In this document: in pieces, positions 7,659 to 17,278 of the stretch | Layout of the letters: every line of letters starts with the position of its first letter | How positions within the stretch are numbered: position 1 is the stretch's first letter | Translations under genes and position numbers: made by a program | NCBI GenBank assembly: GCA_963665455.1 | Contig: OY762279.1 | Coordinates: forward strand, 1 to 64,000 | Source: VXNE01 sp963665455 | GTDB lineage: Bacteria; Pseudomonadota; Gammaproteobacteria; Pseudomonadales; Azotimanducaceae | DNA length: 64,000 nucleotides | Direction of reading: 5' to 3' | Notes under the pieces: model-generated | What the model was told of the DNA's origin: nothing | Seen by the model: only the letters and a program-made list of their open reading frames with translations | The model's database searches: none

Positions 7659-9425
7659 CTACCCGGACTTGCTCACGCGCAGATGCAGTTCCCGCAACTG
7701 ATGCGCATCCACCGGCGCGGGCGCCGCGGTCAGCGGACAGAACGCGGTCTGCGTCTTGGGGAAGGCGATGACATCGCGGATGGCGTCGGTGTTCGCCATG
7801 AGCATCGTCAGGCGGTCGAGCCCCAGCGCGATGCCGCCGTGGGGCGGGCAGCCGTACTTCAGGGCGTCGAGCAGATGCCCGAACTTGACTTCGGCTTCCT
7901 GGCCGATGTTCAGGGCCTCGAACACCTTGCGTTGCGTCGCCGTGTCGTGAATCCGGATCGATCCGCCACCGAGTTCGTGTCCATTCAGCACCACATCATA
8001 CGCCAACGCCCGGGCCGCGGCCGGATCCTCGACCATGGCGTCGACGGAACGCGGCATCGTGAACGGATGGTGGGCCGGCGTCAGCGTGCCGTCCCGTCCC
8101 GCCTCGAAGACCGGCCAGTCCGTCACCCAAAGGGGCGACCAGCCTTCCCTCACCAGCCCCAGGTCCGTGCCGAGACGCAGGCGCAGGTTGCCGAGGGCGT
8201 CGTTGACCACCCGTTCGTGGTCGGCGCCGAAGAAGACGATGTCGCCGTCCTGGGCGTCCACCCGTTCGAGGACCTGCTCGGCGATTTGCGGCCCCAGGAA
8301 CTTGAGGATCGGCGACTGCAGGCCGGCATCGCCGGCGGCGCGTTCGTTCACCTTGATGTAGGCGAGCCCCCGGGCGCCATAGGTGCCGACGAAGTCCTGA
8401 TAGTCGTCGATGGCCTTGCGGGACAGGACGCCGGCGGCGCCCGGTGCCTTCAGCGCGGCGACGCGGCCCCCCGGCTGGTTCGCCGGTCGGCGGAACACGT
8501 CGAAGTCGGACTCGACCATCAGGTCGCCGACGTCGACCAGTTCGAGGGGGTTGCGCAAGTCGGGCTTGTCGCTGCCGAAGCGTCGCATCGCCTCGGCCCA
8601 GGTGAGGGTTGGGAACTCCGGGAGGAGGACGCCGAGCACCTCCTCGAAGAGCGTGCGCAGCATGCCCTCGGTGAGCTCCATGATGTCGGACTCGCCGACG
8701 AACGCGGCCTCGATGTCGATCTGCGTGAACTCTGGTTGCCGGTCCGCCCGCAGGTCCTCGTCGCGATAGCAGCGGGCGATCTGATAGTAGCGGTCGAAGC
8801 CCGACATCATCAGGAGCTGCTTGAAGATCTGCGGCGACTGGGGCAGCGCGAAGAACGCCCCGGCGTGGGTGCGGCTGGGCACGAGATAGTCCCGCGCGCC
8901 CTCGGGCGTCGCCCGCGTGAGCGTGGGGGTTTCGATCTCCAGATACCCGGCGTCCTCGAGATAGCGGCGCACGTGACTCGTGATCCGCGCGCGTAGCCGC
9001 AGACGTTCCTGCATCTCCGGACGGCGCAGGTCCAGGTAGCGGTGCCGCAGGCGGATGTCCTCGCCGGCCTTCGAATACTCGTCGAGTTGGAAGGGCGGGG
9101 TCTCCGCCGCGTTCAGGATCTCGAGGGAGGCTCCGAGCACCTCGATCTCGCCGGTCGCGAGGTCCGGATTGACCATCCCCGCCGGCCGTCGCCGCACGCG
9201 CCCGGTGGCGCGCAGGACGTACTCGTTGCGCACGCGGTCCGCCGTGGCGAAGCTGTCGGGGGCGTCGGGGTCGTAGACCACCTGCACGAGTCCGGTGTGG
9301 TCGCGCAGATCCAGGAAGATCACGCCGCCATGGTCGCGCCGCCGGTGCACCCAGCCGGTGAGTTCCACGTGCTCGCCGACATCGGTGGCGGTGAGCGCGG
9401 CGCAGTGATGGGTGCGCATGGCCAC
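7659..9425 (-). CDS. aspS: Aspartyl-tRNA synthetase, bacterial type
   Basis: 588 aa. Class II synthetase that charges tRNA-Asp (or both tRNA-Asp and tRNA-Asn if non-discriminating). The N-terminal OB-fold anticodon-binding domain contains VELTGWVHRRRDHGGVIFLD. Motif 2 reads RCYRDEDLRADRQPEFTQID and motif 3 contains ALGLDRLTMLMA. The insertion (GAD) domain between them, about residues 280-420, marks the bacterial form. It is the first gene of the aspS-yebC-ruvCAB-tol run. It is separated by about 120 bp from the FmdB gene, where a promoter would be expected, though none is obvious. Confidence 0.96.
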   Translation of the reverse strand: MAMRTHHCAALTATDVGEHVELTGWVHRRRDHGGVIFLDLRDHTGLVQVVYDPDAPDSFATADRVRNEYVLRATGRVRRRPAGMVNPDLATGEIEVLGASLEILNAAETPPFQLDEYSKAGEDIRLRHRYLDLRRPEMQERLRLRARITSHVRRYLEDAGYLEIETPTLTRATPEGARDYLVPSRTHAGAFFALPQSPQIFKQLLMMSGFDRYYQIARCYRDEDLRADRQPEFTQIDIEAAFVGESDIMELTEGMLRTLFEEVLGVLLPEFPTLTWAEAMRRFGSDKPDLRNPLELVDVGDLMVESDFDVFRRPANQPGGRVAALKAPGAAGVLSRKAIDDYQDFVGTYGARGLAYIKVNERAAGDAGLQSPILKFLGPQIAEQVLERVDAQDGDIVFFGADHERVVNDALGNLRLRLGTDLGLVREGWSPLWVTDWPVFEAGRDGTLTPAHHPFTMPRSVDAMVEDPAAARALAYDVVLNGHELGGGSIRIHDTATQRKVFEALNIGQEAEVKFGHLLDALKYGCPPHGGIALGLDRLTMLMANTDAIRDVIAFPKTQTAFCPLTAAPAPVDAHQLRELHLRVSKSG

Positions 9426-9547
9426 GTCTGAAGCTCCTTAGGGGCGTCCTGCCCTACACGATGGGTCCGGGGCGTGTCCGCTCTTGGTCGAAACGGGCGC
9501 GGCGACTCTAAGGCGTGCCCGCACCCCCGACGCCGCAAGCGCCACGC

Positions 9548-9916
9548 CTAGTCGGACGATTTCGCCGCTGGGGCGTCGCTCGTCTTGGCCTTCTCGCCGT
9601 TCGACTTTGTTGCCTCGCCGCTCTTGGCCGCGGCCGGCGTCTTGTCGCCGTTGGAGTCGCTGGCCGGGGCGGCGTCCTTGGCCGTCCCGCCGTCCTTGTC
9701 CTTCGAACCCTCGCCGGCCAGGTTCTTCTTGTCGCCCGATTTGAAGTCGGTCTCGTACCAGCCCCCGCCCTTCAGGCGGAACCGGGCCGCGGAGATTTTC
9801 TTGCGCAGTTCCGCCTCGCCGCATTCAGGACACTCCACCAGCGGTGGCTCGCTGATCTTCTGCAACGTTTCGAATTCGTGCTCGCAACCCCGGCAAGCGT
9901 ATTCGTAGATCGGCAC
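9548..9916 (-). CDS. FmdB family zinc-ribbon protein with a long low-complexity tail
   Basis: 122 aa. The N-terminal 50 residues match the FmdB/Zn-ribbon family: PIYEYACRGCEHEFE then LVECPECGEAELRKKIS, giving two CxxC knuckles that should bind one zinc. The GTG at 9916 is the start because the family always begins (M/V)PIYEY. Residues about 68-122 are a repetitive Lys/Asp/Ala/Ser tail, probably disordered. FmdB genes commonly sit just upstream of aspS. The cellular role of the family is poorly defined, with early links to amide metabolism gene regulation. Confidence 0.88.
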   Translation of the reverse strand: MPIYEYACRGCEHEFETLQKISEPPLVECPECGEAELRKKISAARFRLKGGGWYETDFKSGDKKNLAGEGSKDKDGGTAKDAAPASDSNGDKTPAAAKSGEATKSNGEKAKTSDAPAAKSSD

Positions 9917-10095
9917 TGTATCGGCTCCCGGATCTGCTCCCGATAGCTGCTCCCGGACGACCGTTTCCGGACCCTTTCGAAGCAAGCGCGCAAGGATAAT
10001 CAATTGGACGGACGAAAACACGCGGACACGGGCCGCGGGGCCGCGGCGACCATCGGGCCGCGGCCGGCTCCCGCGCGGCGGTGGTGATCGGCGTG

Positions 10096-10770
10096 TCAGT
10101 CGTCCGTGGTCCGGTCTTCGGCCCCGCCCAGCCAACGTAACAGCACCAGCGCTGCGGTGGCACCCAGGAACTGCGCCAGGATGAACGCCGGGGCGTGGGC
10201 CGGCAGAATGCCGGAGAACGTGTCGGTGAACGAACGTGCCACGGTGACCGCGGGATTCGCGAACGACGTGGAGGCCGTGAACCAGTAGCCGGCGGTGATG
10301 TAAAGCCCCACCATCGCGGCGACGGCGTTCGGCCGCACCCTGAGCGTGCCGAGGATCGCGGCGAGCAGGCCGAACGTCGCGACGCCCTCCGCGAGCCACT
10401 GCCCGCCGCCCGAGCGCGCCCTGGACGACGCTTGGAGCAGCTCCAGATCGAACATCGCGTGGGCGAGGAGGGTGCCGGCGAGGCCACCCGCCAGCTGCAC
10501 CACGATGTAGGCGAGCGATAGACCCACGCCGATCTCCCGCCGGAGGGCGAAGACGAACGTCACCGCCGGGTTGAAGTGGGCGCCCGAGACCGGGCCGAAG
10601 ATCGTGATGATGACCACGAGGATGGCGCCGGTCGCGGCGGTGTTGCCGAGCAGGGCGATGGCATCGTTGCCGTCCGCGAGGGTTTCTCCCATGATCCCGG
10701 AACCCACGACGGTTGCGAGCAGGAGCAGGGTGCCCACGAACTCGGCGGCGAGTTTTCGCGGGGTGTTCAC
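10096..10770 (-). CDS. Aquaporin / MIP family channel (AqpS-like)
   Basis: 224 aa. Six transmembrane helices and the two NPA loops are visible: SGAHFNPAVTF (first half) and FANPAVTVAR (second half). The start is the GTG at 10770, giving VNTPRKLAAEFVGTLLLLAT; the open frame continues upstream antisense to another gene and lacks channel-like sequence. The N-terminal half (VGSGIMGETLADGNDAIALL) resembles the AqpS-type channels often found with arsenic genes more than AqpZ or GlpF. No ars genes are nearby, so the substrate (water, small uncharged solute, arsenite) is unresolved. Confidence 0.88.
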   Translation of the reverse strand: MNTPRKLAAEFVGTLLLLATVVGSGIMGETLADGNDAIALLGNTAATGAILVVIITIFGPVSGAHFNPAVTFVFALRREIGVGLSLAYIVVQLAGGLAGTLLAHAMFDLELLQASSRARSGGGQWLAEGVATFGLLAAILGTLRVRPNAVAAMVGLYITAGYWFTASTSFANPAVTVARSFTDTFSGILPAHAPAFILAQFLGATAALVLLRWLGGAEDRTTDD

Positions 10771-10977
10771 CGAGCCACCGGTCTCGCCTTCCGGCTTCGG
10801 GGGTGGATGAGGGAGGGTTGGGGCATCGCCGCAGGATACTCGGTGCGTGTTTCGGTTCGCTACGCGGTGCCTGCGACCCCTTGTGGGTTGGGTTGGTGGA
10901 TCCTTGATGCGTCGGGCGTCGTGGCTACGCGGGTGAATCGGTATATTCGTTGCTCCGGCTTCGACGGAATCTGACCC

Positions 10978-11937
10978 ATGCCCGAAATCCACCACCGCAC
11001 CGTCCACACCAACGGCATCGACATGCACATCGCCGAGATGGGCGAAGGCCCCCTCGTCGTGCTCTGCCACGGCTTCCCCGAGTGTTGGTATTCGTGGCGG
11101 CATCAACTTCCGGCGCTCGCGGCGGCCGGCTACCGCGTCGTGGCGCCGGACCAACGCGGCTACGGCGAGACGGACGCGCCCGAGGACGTGGACGACTACA
11201 CGCAGCTTCACCTCGTGGGCGACATCGTGGGGCTCGTGGCGGCGCTCGGCGAGGAGCAGGCCGTGATCGTCGGCCACGACTGGGGCGCGCCGGTGGCCTG
11301 GAACGCGGCGATGTGGCGTCCGGACGTGTTCCGCGCCGTGGCGGCGTTGTCGGTCCCCGCGTCGCCCCGGGGCCCGGTGCCGCCGACGGCCATGATGAAG
11401 TCGATGTTCGGCGAGCGCTTCTTCTACATCCTGTACTTCCAGACCCCCGGCGTCGCGGAGCACGAGCTGCAACACGACGTCCGGGCCACGATGCGCAAGT
11501 TCCTGTTCGGTGCCTCCGGCAACGCGCCGCGCGGCATGGGCGCGATGGCGGATCCGCCGCACCGGTCGGCGTTCATGCTGCCGCAGCTCGAGGACTGCGA
11601 AGCCCTGCCGGATTGGCTTACGGACGAGGACCTTGACACCTTCACCGAGGCGTTCCGCAAGAGCGGCTTCCGGGGTGGGCTGAACTGGTACCGGAACCTG
11701 GATCTCACCTGGGAACTCTCTGGCCCCTTCCAGGGACGCAAGATCGAGCAGCCGGCGTTGTTCGTCAGCGGGGACAAGGACCTGATCCGCAACAACCCCG
11801 GTTTCGAGGCGGCGATGCGGGAGGTCGTGACGGACCTCAGGGACCTGGTGATACTCCCCGGCATCGGCCATTGGACGCAGCAGGAGGCGCCGGAAGAAAC
11901 CAACGCGGCGTTGATTTCGTTCCTCGGCGGGCTATGA
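10978..11937 (+). CDS. Alpha/beta hydrolase, epoxide hydrolase-like
   Basis: 319 aa. Alpha/beta hydrolase fold with the oxyanion-hole motif HGFPE at residues 31-35 and the nucleophile elbow GHDWG with Asp101. An aspartate rather than a serine nucleophile points to epoxide hydrolase or haloalkane dehalogenase chemistry. The acidic residue lies in FVSGDKDLI and the catalytic His in GIGHWTQQE. The cap domain (about 140-250) contains RGGLNWYRNLD, where epoxide hydrolases place a Tyr. It is transcribed toward the dimethylformamidase-like gene, with 7 bp between the stops. The natural substrate is unknown. Confidence 0.87.
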   Translation: MPEIHHRTVHTNGIDMHIAEMGEGPLVVLCHGFPECWYSWRHQLPALAAAGYRVVAPDQRGYGETDAPEDVDDYTQLHLVGDIVGLVAALGEEQAVIVGHDWGAPVAWNAAMWRPDVFRAVAALSVPASPRGPVPPTAMMKSMFGERFFYILYFQTPGVAEHELQHDVRATMRKFLFGASGNAPRGMGAMADPPHRSAFMLPQLEDCEALPDWLTDEDLDTFTEAFRKSGFRGGLNWYRNLDLTWELSGPFQGRKIEQPALFVSGDKDLIRNNPGFEAAMREVVTDLRDLVILPGIGHWTQQEAPEETNAALISFLGGL

Positions 11938-11944
11938 CCCAGGG

Positions 11945-14002
11945 TTAGCCCGGATAGTCGAACGGCGTCCGGTCCGTGAACCGCGCGAGGACGTTCCCCG
12001 CGATGCGCGCGATGTCGTTGTCGTAGCCGTTGTGCGACAACGCCCCGGCGAGCGAGATGGAGCCGGTGGAGAAGACCGCGCCGCCGCTCGCCGTCTCGAA
12101 GAAGAGCATGTCGGCGCGAACGTCGGGGTCTTCCGGATCCGGTACCCTGGATTCGTGCAGTTCCTCGATGACGCGGAGCATGCCGGGGCGGTGGTTCTCG
12201 GAGCTTGCGATGATGACCGCGTGCCGGGGAGAGCCCAGGGCCGGGTCGTGGCGGTCGATCTCCTCCCCCGCGGCCCCACCGCCCTGCGTCCCGTAGTCGC
12301 CGATGATGTCCGCGCTTTCGACGCCCTGCATCGCGAAGGCCACGCGCGTATCCTCCGCGCCCTCGCGTAGCCGGTAGTACGTGCCGCCATCGAACCCCTG
12401 GGCGGCGAAGCCGATGCCGGCAAGGTGGTTGGGCGGGCGTCCGAGGCGCCGCCACAGTCCCCCGTACTCGCCGGTGAAGGAGTGATGGTACTCGCCCGGC
12501 TCGGCGATCCAGCTCCGGGTGCCGCCCTCGGCGCGGCGCACCTCGATCACGGCGGGGTCTTCCGGGTCGAAGGCGATGCGCCAGTAGAAGCCGTTGCCGC
12601 CCATGTACATGAGCCGTCCACCCTGGCCGAGATACGCCTCAAGCCCGTCCAGCATGGCCGTGGAGTAGTACTCCGGGTGGGTGCCCGTGATGACGACGGC
12701 GTACTGCGAGAGCAACGCCTCGCCCTCCCGATGCAGGTCCTCGTCGGTGACGAGGTCGTAGTCCGCGCCGATGCGTTCCAGCCAGGCGATCAGGTTGGTG
12801 TCCGCATTGAACGACCACATCAGGGTGCGCGGCTTGAGGTTGAGCACCGGCCGGCGGCGGGACGAGTAGATCACCCCGGTGCCGTCCCCGTGGTATTCAT
12901 ACAGCGACTTGCCCACCTCCGGGCGCGTCAGGAAGTACGCGTCGCTCGGCGTGCGGTTGCGGGAGAAGGAGAGGTATTGGTTGGCGTAGGCCAGGTAGGT
13001 GGCGGTGGACGCGAGGAACACGACCGGTGCCCGGCGCGCCCCGGGGGCTGGGCGGACGAAGAAGACCGCGTGGTCCTCGCTGGTCTCGGTGGTCAGCCGC
13101 ACGGCGTAGAGGCCACTCGGCAGGTCCGCCGGCACCTCCCATTCGAGGTCCGGCGTCCACCCGGCGTCGGTGAGGTCGTCCTCGTGGAAGTGGATCGCGG
13201 CGTATTGGGAGGGATCCTCCATCCAACGTTGCGTCGAGCCGTCCCACCGGGCGCCCTTGACGGCCCGGGCGGGGTGTTGGTGGATCGTGGCTTCGAAGGC
13301 GCCTGTCGCGTCCGGAAGCGTCTTCGCGGCCATGTCGCGGGCGAAATCCCATGTGGCGATCGTCCGTCCGGCCTCTTCGAAGCGCGGTGCTTCGATGCGC
13401 CCGTTGAAGCCCGCTCGTCCTTGCCGCGCGGCGAGATACCAGTCGCCCGCGTCGGCGGTGATCGGAGATGGCAGGCTTGCGGAACTCGTGCGCGCCGCGG
13501 GCTCGGCGGGGGTCAGGCCGCACGTGGTGCAGGAGAGCGTGGTGCCCGCGCCGGTCGCCTCGATGCGTATCCGGTGCCACCGATGTTCCGAAACGGGGTC
13601 GGGGAGACGCGCTTCATGATCGCCGTGGGTGAGCACGAGGTGGCCGTCCACGATCTCCAGCACCAAGCCCGGCCCGGATAGGACGGTCTGCGGGGGACGC
13701 TCGGGCGTGGTCGGCATCAGGTCGCACTCGAATCCCATTGCTTGGAATGGCGGCAGGCCATGCAGGCGTGCGAACGAGCCGGGGTGGATGGGCTGCTCGC
13801 GGGCGGGATAGACGCCGTTCAGCCCGGCCTCCATCTCGTGTTCCAGGAACCCCGTGCCCCGTGGCCGGTCGTCGCCGCAGACGAGCCGTACGAGTTGGGC
13901 GCGGAACTGGTCGCCGACGTGGCAGGTGACCATGACGCGCAGGCGATCCCCGGCCGTGACGGAGAGCGGATCGACGTACGAGGCGATGGTCTTGGCGTCC
14001 AT
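11945..14002 (-). CDS. N,N-dimethylformamidase large-subunit-like protein
   Basis: 685 aa. The start is the ATG at 14002 (MDAKTIASYVDPLSVTAGD); the open frame beyond it is antisense to the sulfatase. Residues about 70-300 look like a beta-rich carbohydrate-binding/LamG-like domain. Residues about 330-680 match the C-terminal domain of DmfA2, the large subunit of N,N-dimethylformamidase, e.g. STATYLAYANQYLSFSRNRT, MYMGGNGFYWRIAFDPE and VIIASSENHRPGM. Dimethylformamidase hydrolyses a C-N bond using mononuclear iron and needs a small subunit; I see no small-subunit gene beside it. The substrate may be another amide. It is divergent from the sulfatase, sharing a 160 bp control region. Confidence 0.8.
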   Translation of the reverse strand: MDAKTIASYVDPLSVTAGDRLRVMVTCHVGDQFRAQLVRLVCGDDRPRGTGFLEHEMEAGLNGVYPAREQPIHPGSFARLHGLPPFQAMGFECDLMPTTPERPPQTVLSGPGLVLEIVDGHLVLTHGDHEARLPDPVSEHRWHRIRIEATGAGTTLSCTTCGLTPAEPAARTSSASLPSPITADAGDWYLAARQGRAGFNGRIEAPRFEEAGRTIATWDFARDMAAKTLPDATGAFEATIHQHPARAVKGARWDGSTQRWMEDPSQYAAIHFHEDDLTDAGWTPDLEWEVPADLPSGLYAVRLTTETSEDHAVFFVRPAPGARRAPVVFLASTATYLAYANQYLSFSRNRTPSDAYFLTRPEVGKSLYEYHGDGTGVIYSSRRRPVLNLKPRTLMWSFNADTNLIAWLERIGADYDLVTDEDLHREGEALLSQYAVVITGTHPEYYSTAMLDGLEAYLGQGGRLMYMGGNGFYWRIAFDPEDPAVIEVRRAEGGTRSWIAEPGEYHHSFTGEYGGLWRRLGRPPNHLAGIGFAAQGFDGGTYYRLREGAEDTRVAFAMQGVESADIIGDYGTQGGGAAGEEIDRHDPALGSPRHAVIIASSENHRPGMLRVIEELHESRVPDPEDPDVRADMLFFETASGGAVFSTGSISLAGALSHNGYDNDIARIAGNVLARFTDRTPFDYPG

Positions 14003-14162
14003 GGGCCTTCCTAGGGGTCGTGCGGGGCGTTGGGTGCGTGTGCCGTCGTCCGGCCACCGCGATGATATGCGATGGCCCGGATGCGGTTGGGCGGGTGATG
14101 GACCGGACACCACGGGTCGCATACGCTCCGGCCCGGTGCGGCCAACGAGGACCTTGGAGACC

Positions 14163-15593
14163 GTGGAGCGGCAACCCAACATCGTCCTGTTCATGACGGA
14201 CCAACTGCGCCGGGACGCCCTCGGCTGCTACGGCAACACGATCTGCCGCACGCCGAACCTGGATCGCGTCGCGGAGACCGGCGCGCGTTTCGACCACGCG
14301 TTCACGGTCTCCCCAGTGTGCTCCCCGGCGCGGGCTTCGATCATGACCGGCCTCTATCCGCACAACCACGGCGTCATGCTCAACACGCACATCGCCCCGG
14401 CGTGGAGTCCGGGACTGCCCGCCGACACGCCGACCTTCTCGAAGATCCTGTCGGAAGCCGGCTACGCCCTCGGCTACGTGGGGAAGTGGCACGTCCACGC
14501 CGACCTCACCCCGCTTGACTTCGGCTTCGACCGCCACGAGGAGTGTCCCCCCGCGTATCGGCCGATCCCCGGCTCGGAGTCCTTCATCGAATTCGGGAAC
14601 GAGGAGCGGCAGCTCGCCGCGGGGATCGACTCCAGGGACGTGCAAGACACGGCGCCCGCAGCCCTCACCCGTGCGGCGATCCGACAGATGGAGGAGCGGG
14701 CCGCGGCGTCACGCCCCTTCTTCCTCCGCATCGACCTCATCGAGCCGCACTTCCCCTGCGTGCCGCCGGAGCCCTACGGATCGATGTATGCCCCGGAGGA
14801 CATTCCGCCGTGGCCCAACTTCCACGACGACTTGTCCGGCAAGCCGGAGGGCCATCGGCGCAAGCTTCGCGAATGGCACCTCGAAGGCCGCGGTTGGGAT
14901 TGGTGGCGCCGCGTCGTGGCGGCCTACTACGGCGTGGTCTCCCACATCGACGATTGCGTGGGGGAGATGCTCGCCGCCATTGACGACTTGGGCATCGCGG
15001 ACCGCACCGTGTTTGTCTTCTCCACGGACCACGGCGACGCCCTCGGCAGCCACGGCCACTTCGAGAAGGCGGGCACGATGTATGACGAGATCTTCCGCAT
15101 TCCGCTCCTGATGCGGGGTCCGCCGGACTTGGTGGCGGAAGCGGGGGTAGAGGACTTCGCACGGTCGATGGACCTCATGCCGACGTTCCTTGAGTGGGCC
15201 GGGGCGGAGGTACCGGAGGGGCTGGACGCGCGAAGCCTCGCGCCGCTGGCGAGGGGTGGGCGGGTCGCGGACTGGCCCGACGCGGTGTACTGCGAGCACC
15301 ACGGCGAGGTGTGGGGCTACCAGTCCCAGCGCATGGTGCGCACGCGCCGCTGGAAGTACGTCTACGATCCGCACTCCATGGACGAACTCTACGATCTGGA
15401 AGCGGATCCGGGAGAGTTGGCCAACCGCGTCACCGACCCGGCCTGTGGGGACGTGCTGCGGGAGATGCAGGCCCGGCTCCTCGGCTGGAACGACGCCACC
15501 GGCGACATGTTCCAATGGCGTTGGGTGCGGTGGAACCTACCGGAGGCGCTGTCGCCGGGGGCGGCGGTGGCACGGGAGGGGACGCTGACCTAG
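14163..15593 (+). CDS. Type I sulfatase (arylsulfatase/choline-sulfatase-like)
   Basis: 476 aa. Alkaline-phosphatase superfamily sulfatase. Cys53 in PVCSPARASIMTG is the CxPxR site that is converted to formylglycine. The metal ligands are in FMTDQLRRD and STDHGDALGSHG. The GTG at 14163 is chosen because it puts PNIVLFMTDQ at the family position; ATG starts further upstream add non-homologous sequence. There is no signal peptide, so the enzyme is probably cytoplasmic. Some family members act on phosphonate or phosphate monoesters instead. A maturing enzyme (formylglycine-generating enzyme or anSME) is not in the window. Confidence 0.88.
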   Translation: MERQPNIVLFMTDQLRRDALGCYGNTICRTPNLDRVAETGARFDHAFTVSPVCSPARASIMTGLYPHNHGVMLNTHIAPAWSPGLPADTPTFSKILSEAGYALGYVGKWHVHADLTPLDFGFDRHEECPPAYRPIPGSESFIEFGNEERQLAAGIDSRDVQDTAPAALTRAAIRQMEERAAASRPFFLRIDLIEPHFPCVPPEPYGSMYAPEDIPPWPNFHDDLSGKPEGHRRKLREWHLEGRGWDWWRRVVAAYYGVVSHIDDCVGEMLAAIDDLGIADRTVFVFSTDHGDALGSHGHFEKAGTMYDEIFRIPLLMRGPPDLVAEAGVEDFARSMDLMPTFLEWAGAEVPEGLDARSLAPLARGGRVADWPDAVYCEHHGEVWGYQSQRMVRTRRWKYVYDPHSMDELYDLEADPGELANRVTDPACGDVLREMQARLLGWNDATGDMFQWRWVRWNLPEALSPGAAVAREGTLT

Positions 15594-15598
15594 GGAAG

Positions 15599-17278
15599 GT
15601 GCGGTACCTAGTCGCGGTCTTCCGGCGCGAACTCCGCGCCCGGTGTCGATCCGCCCGGCTCATCATCGCCGGGGGCTTGGCCTATGCGGGTGTCTGGGGT
15701 GCCGCGCTGGGCGCCAACGGACTTCCGGTGCCGGCTGCATCGGGCGCGGAGTTCTGGGCCGACATCGCGCTCCTCCCTCTACAGCTCGCCGTGGTCTGGT
15801 TGGCGGGTCAAATCGTCCAGGGGGAGGCGCGCCGCACAAAGGCGCTCCCGGCAGGCAAGCACGTTGCGGGGCGCGCGACACTGCTCTGCGGCGCGGCGGC
15901 GGCGATGTGGGCCCTGGCGGTCCTCGGGGCGGCGCTCAATCCGTTCTCGACTGGAGACCGCCCGGCGCCGAATCTTGCGGCATACGGCGGGGTGCTCTGG
16001 TTCGCTTGGGGCTGGGAACTCGTGCTACTCGCGGCGGTGTCCGTGGCCGTCCACGTGATCCTACGCCGTCGGTGGCACGGCACCCTCGCGATGCTTCTCG
16101 TCCTTGCTTGGTGGACGGGCGCCGGGGGCCTGGGGTTCGAGCATCCGCTTTACCGGCCGGTCCTACCGGAGGCACCGTACTCCCGCATGAGTGGATTCGG
16201 ACACTTCCTCGCACCCGTGGTCGCGCTCGGCGCGTACTGGTCGGCGTTCGCGTTGCTGCTGGTGCTGATCGCACATCGGGTTGCCTCCGTGCGGGCCTTC
16301 CCGGCGCGACGGCCAGCCGGACGGAACGTTCGGGATGCAACCCTCGTGACGCTGGTGGCCTGGGCCGCGCTCGGCGCCTGGGTCTTCTACAACACGACCG
16401 TGCTCGGCGCATCCGAGACGCGCCGGGACGTCGAAGCGCGCCGGGTGGAGCACCAGAGGGCCGGTGGAGCCTTCGCTGGCCCCGCCGGACCGGAGACGCT
16501 CTCGCTGGACCTCAAGGTCGACCTCTTCCCGGCGCGGCGGGCGTTCCGCAGCCGGGGCAGCATCCTGTTGGGCAATACCGGCGTAGAGCGAATCGAATAC
16601 CTGATCCTCTCCCTTCCCCACGGAGTCCAGGTGGAGGCACTCGACGTGCCGGCGGTGTTGGTCGAGGAGGCCGATGCCCTCGGCTTCCGCCGCTACCGGT
16701 TCGAGCCGCCGCTGCGGCCCACCGAACGGGTGCGGATGACGTTCGAACTGTCCCGTGCGGATGCCGGATTTCCGGACGCGGGCGCCGGAACGAACTTGGT
16801 GGCCAACGGTACGTTCCTTACGGGACGGGATTTGTTGCCCGTCGCCGCGCCTTCATTGCCTGATACCTACGAGTGCGATCCTGCCCGGACGAGCGGGCTA
16901 ATGCGTTTCAGCGCCAGGGTCTCGACGGCGCTGGACCAGACGGCGGTGGCGCCCGGACGCCCCTCGCGGGCGTGGCGGGAGAACGACCGGGCGTTCTTCG
17001 AGTACGAGACGGAGGTGCCGATGCCGCCGTGCATCTCGATCCATTCCGGGCGCTACGCGGTCAGCTCGGTTCCGTGGGCCGGCACGCTCGTCGATGTGTA
17101 CCACGAGCCCGGCCGCGCCGTGGAGTCGCTGTTGGCGGCGGCTGGGGATCAACTCGACCGTTGTTTGCGCCAAGCCTCCCCCTGCCGGCCGCTACGCATC
17201 GTGGAGACACCCTATGCCCGGACCGTGGCGTGGTTCCCGGGCACCATCGTCGTCGGCGAGTGGGCAGCTGGGCGCTAA
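15599..17278 (+). pseudogene. ABC-2 permease/M1 aminopeptidase fusion-like protein, M1 catalytic part missing
   Basis: 559 aa. It begins with a GTG 5 bp after the sulfatase stop. The first about 270 residues contain six or seven hydrophobic segments in the style of ABC-2 permeases that are fused to M1 peptidases. Residues about 295-550 match the N-terminal beta domain of those M1 peptidases (LSLDLKVDLFPARRAFRSRG). The reading frame stops at EWAAGR just after FPGTIVVGE, before any HExxH zinc motif. Full-length relatives are about 1,100-1,200 aa. The stop lies inside the convergent overlap with the enoyl-CoA hydratase gene. I infer a 3' deletion that removed the peptidase; a functional membrane remnant is possible. 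Confidence 0.6.

Noticed and set aside
10771..11871. Long open frame extending the aquaporin gene to 591 aa
   Set aside because: The extension is antisense to the epoxide hydrolase-like gene, is Arg/His/Pro-rich shadow sequence, and MIP channels start where the GTG at 10770 is.
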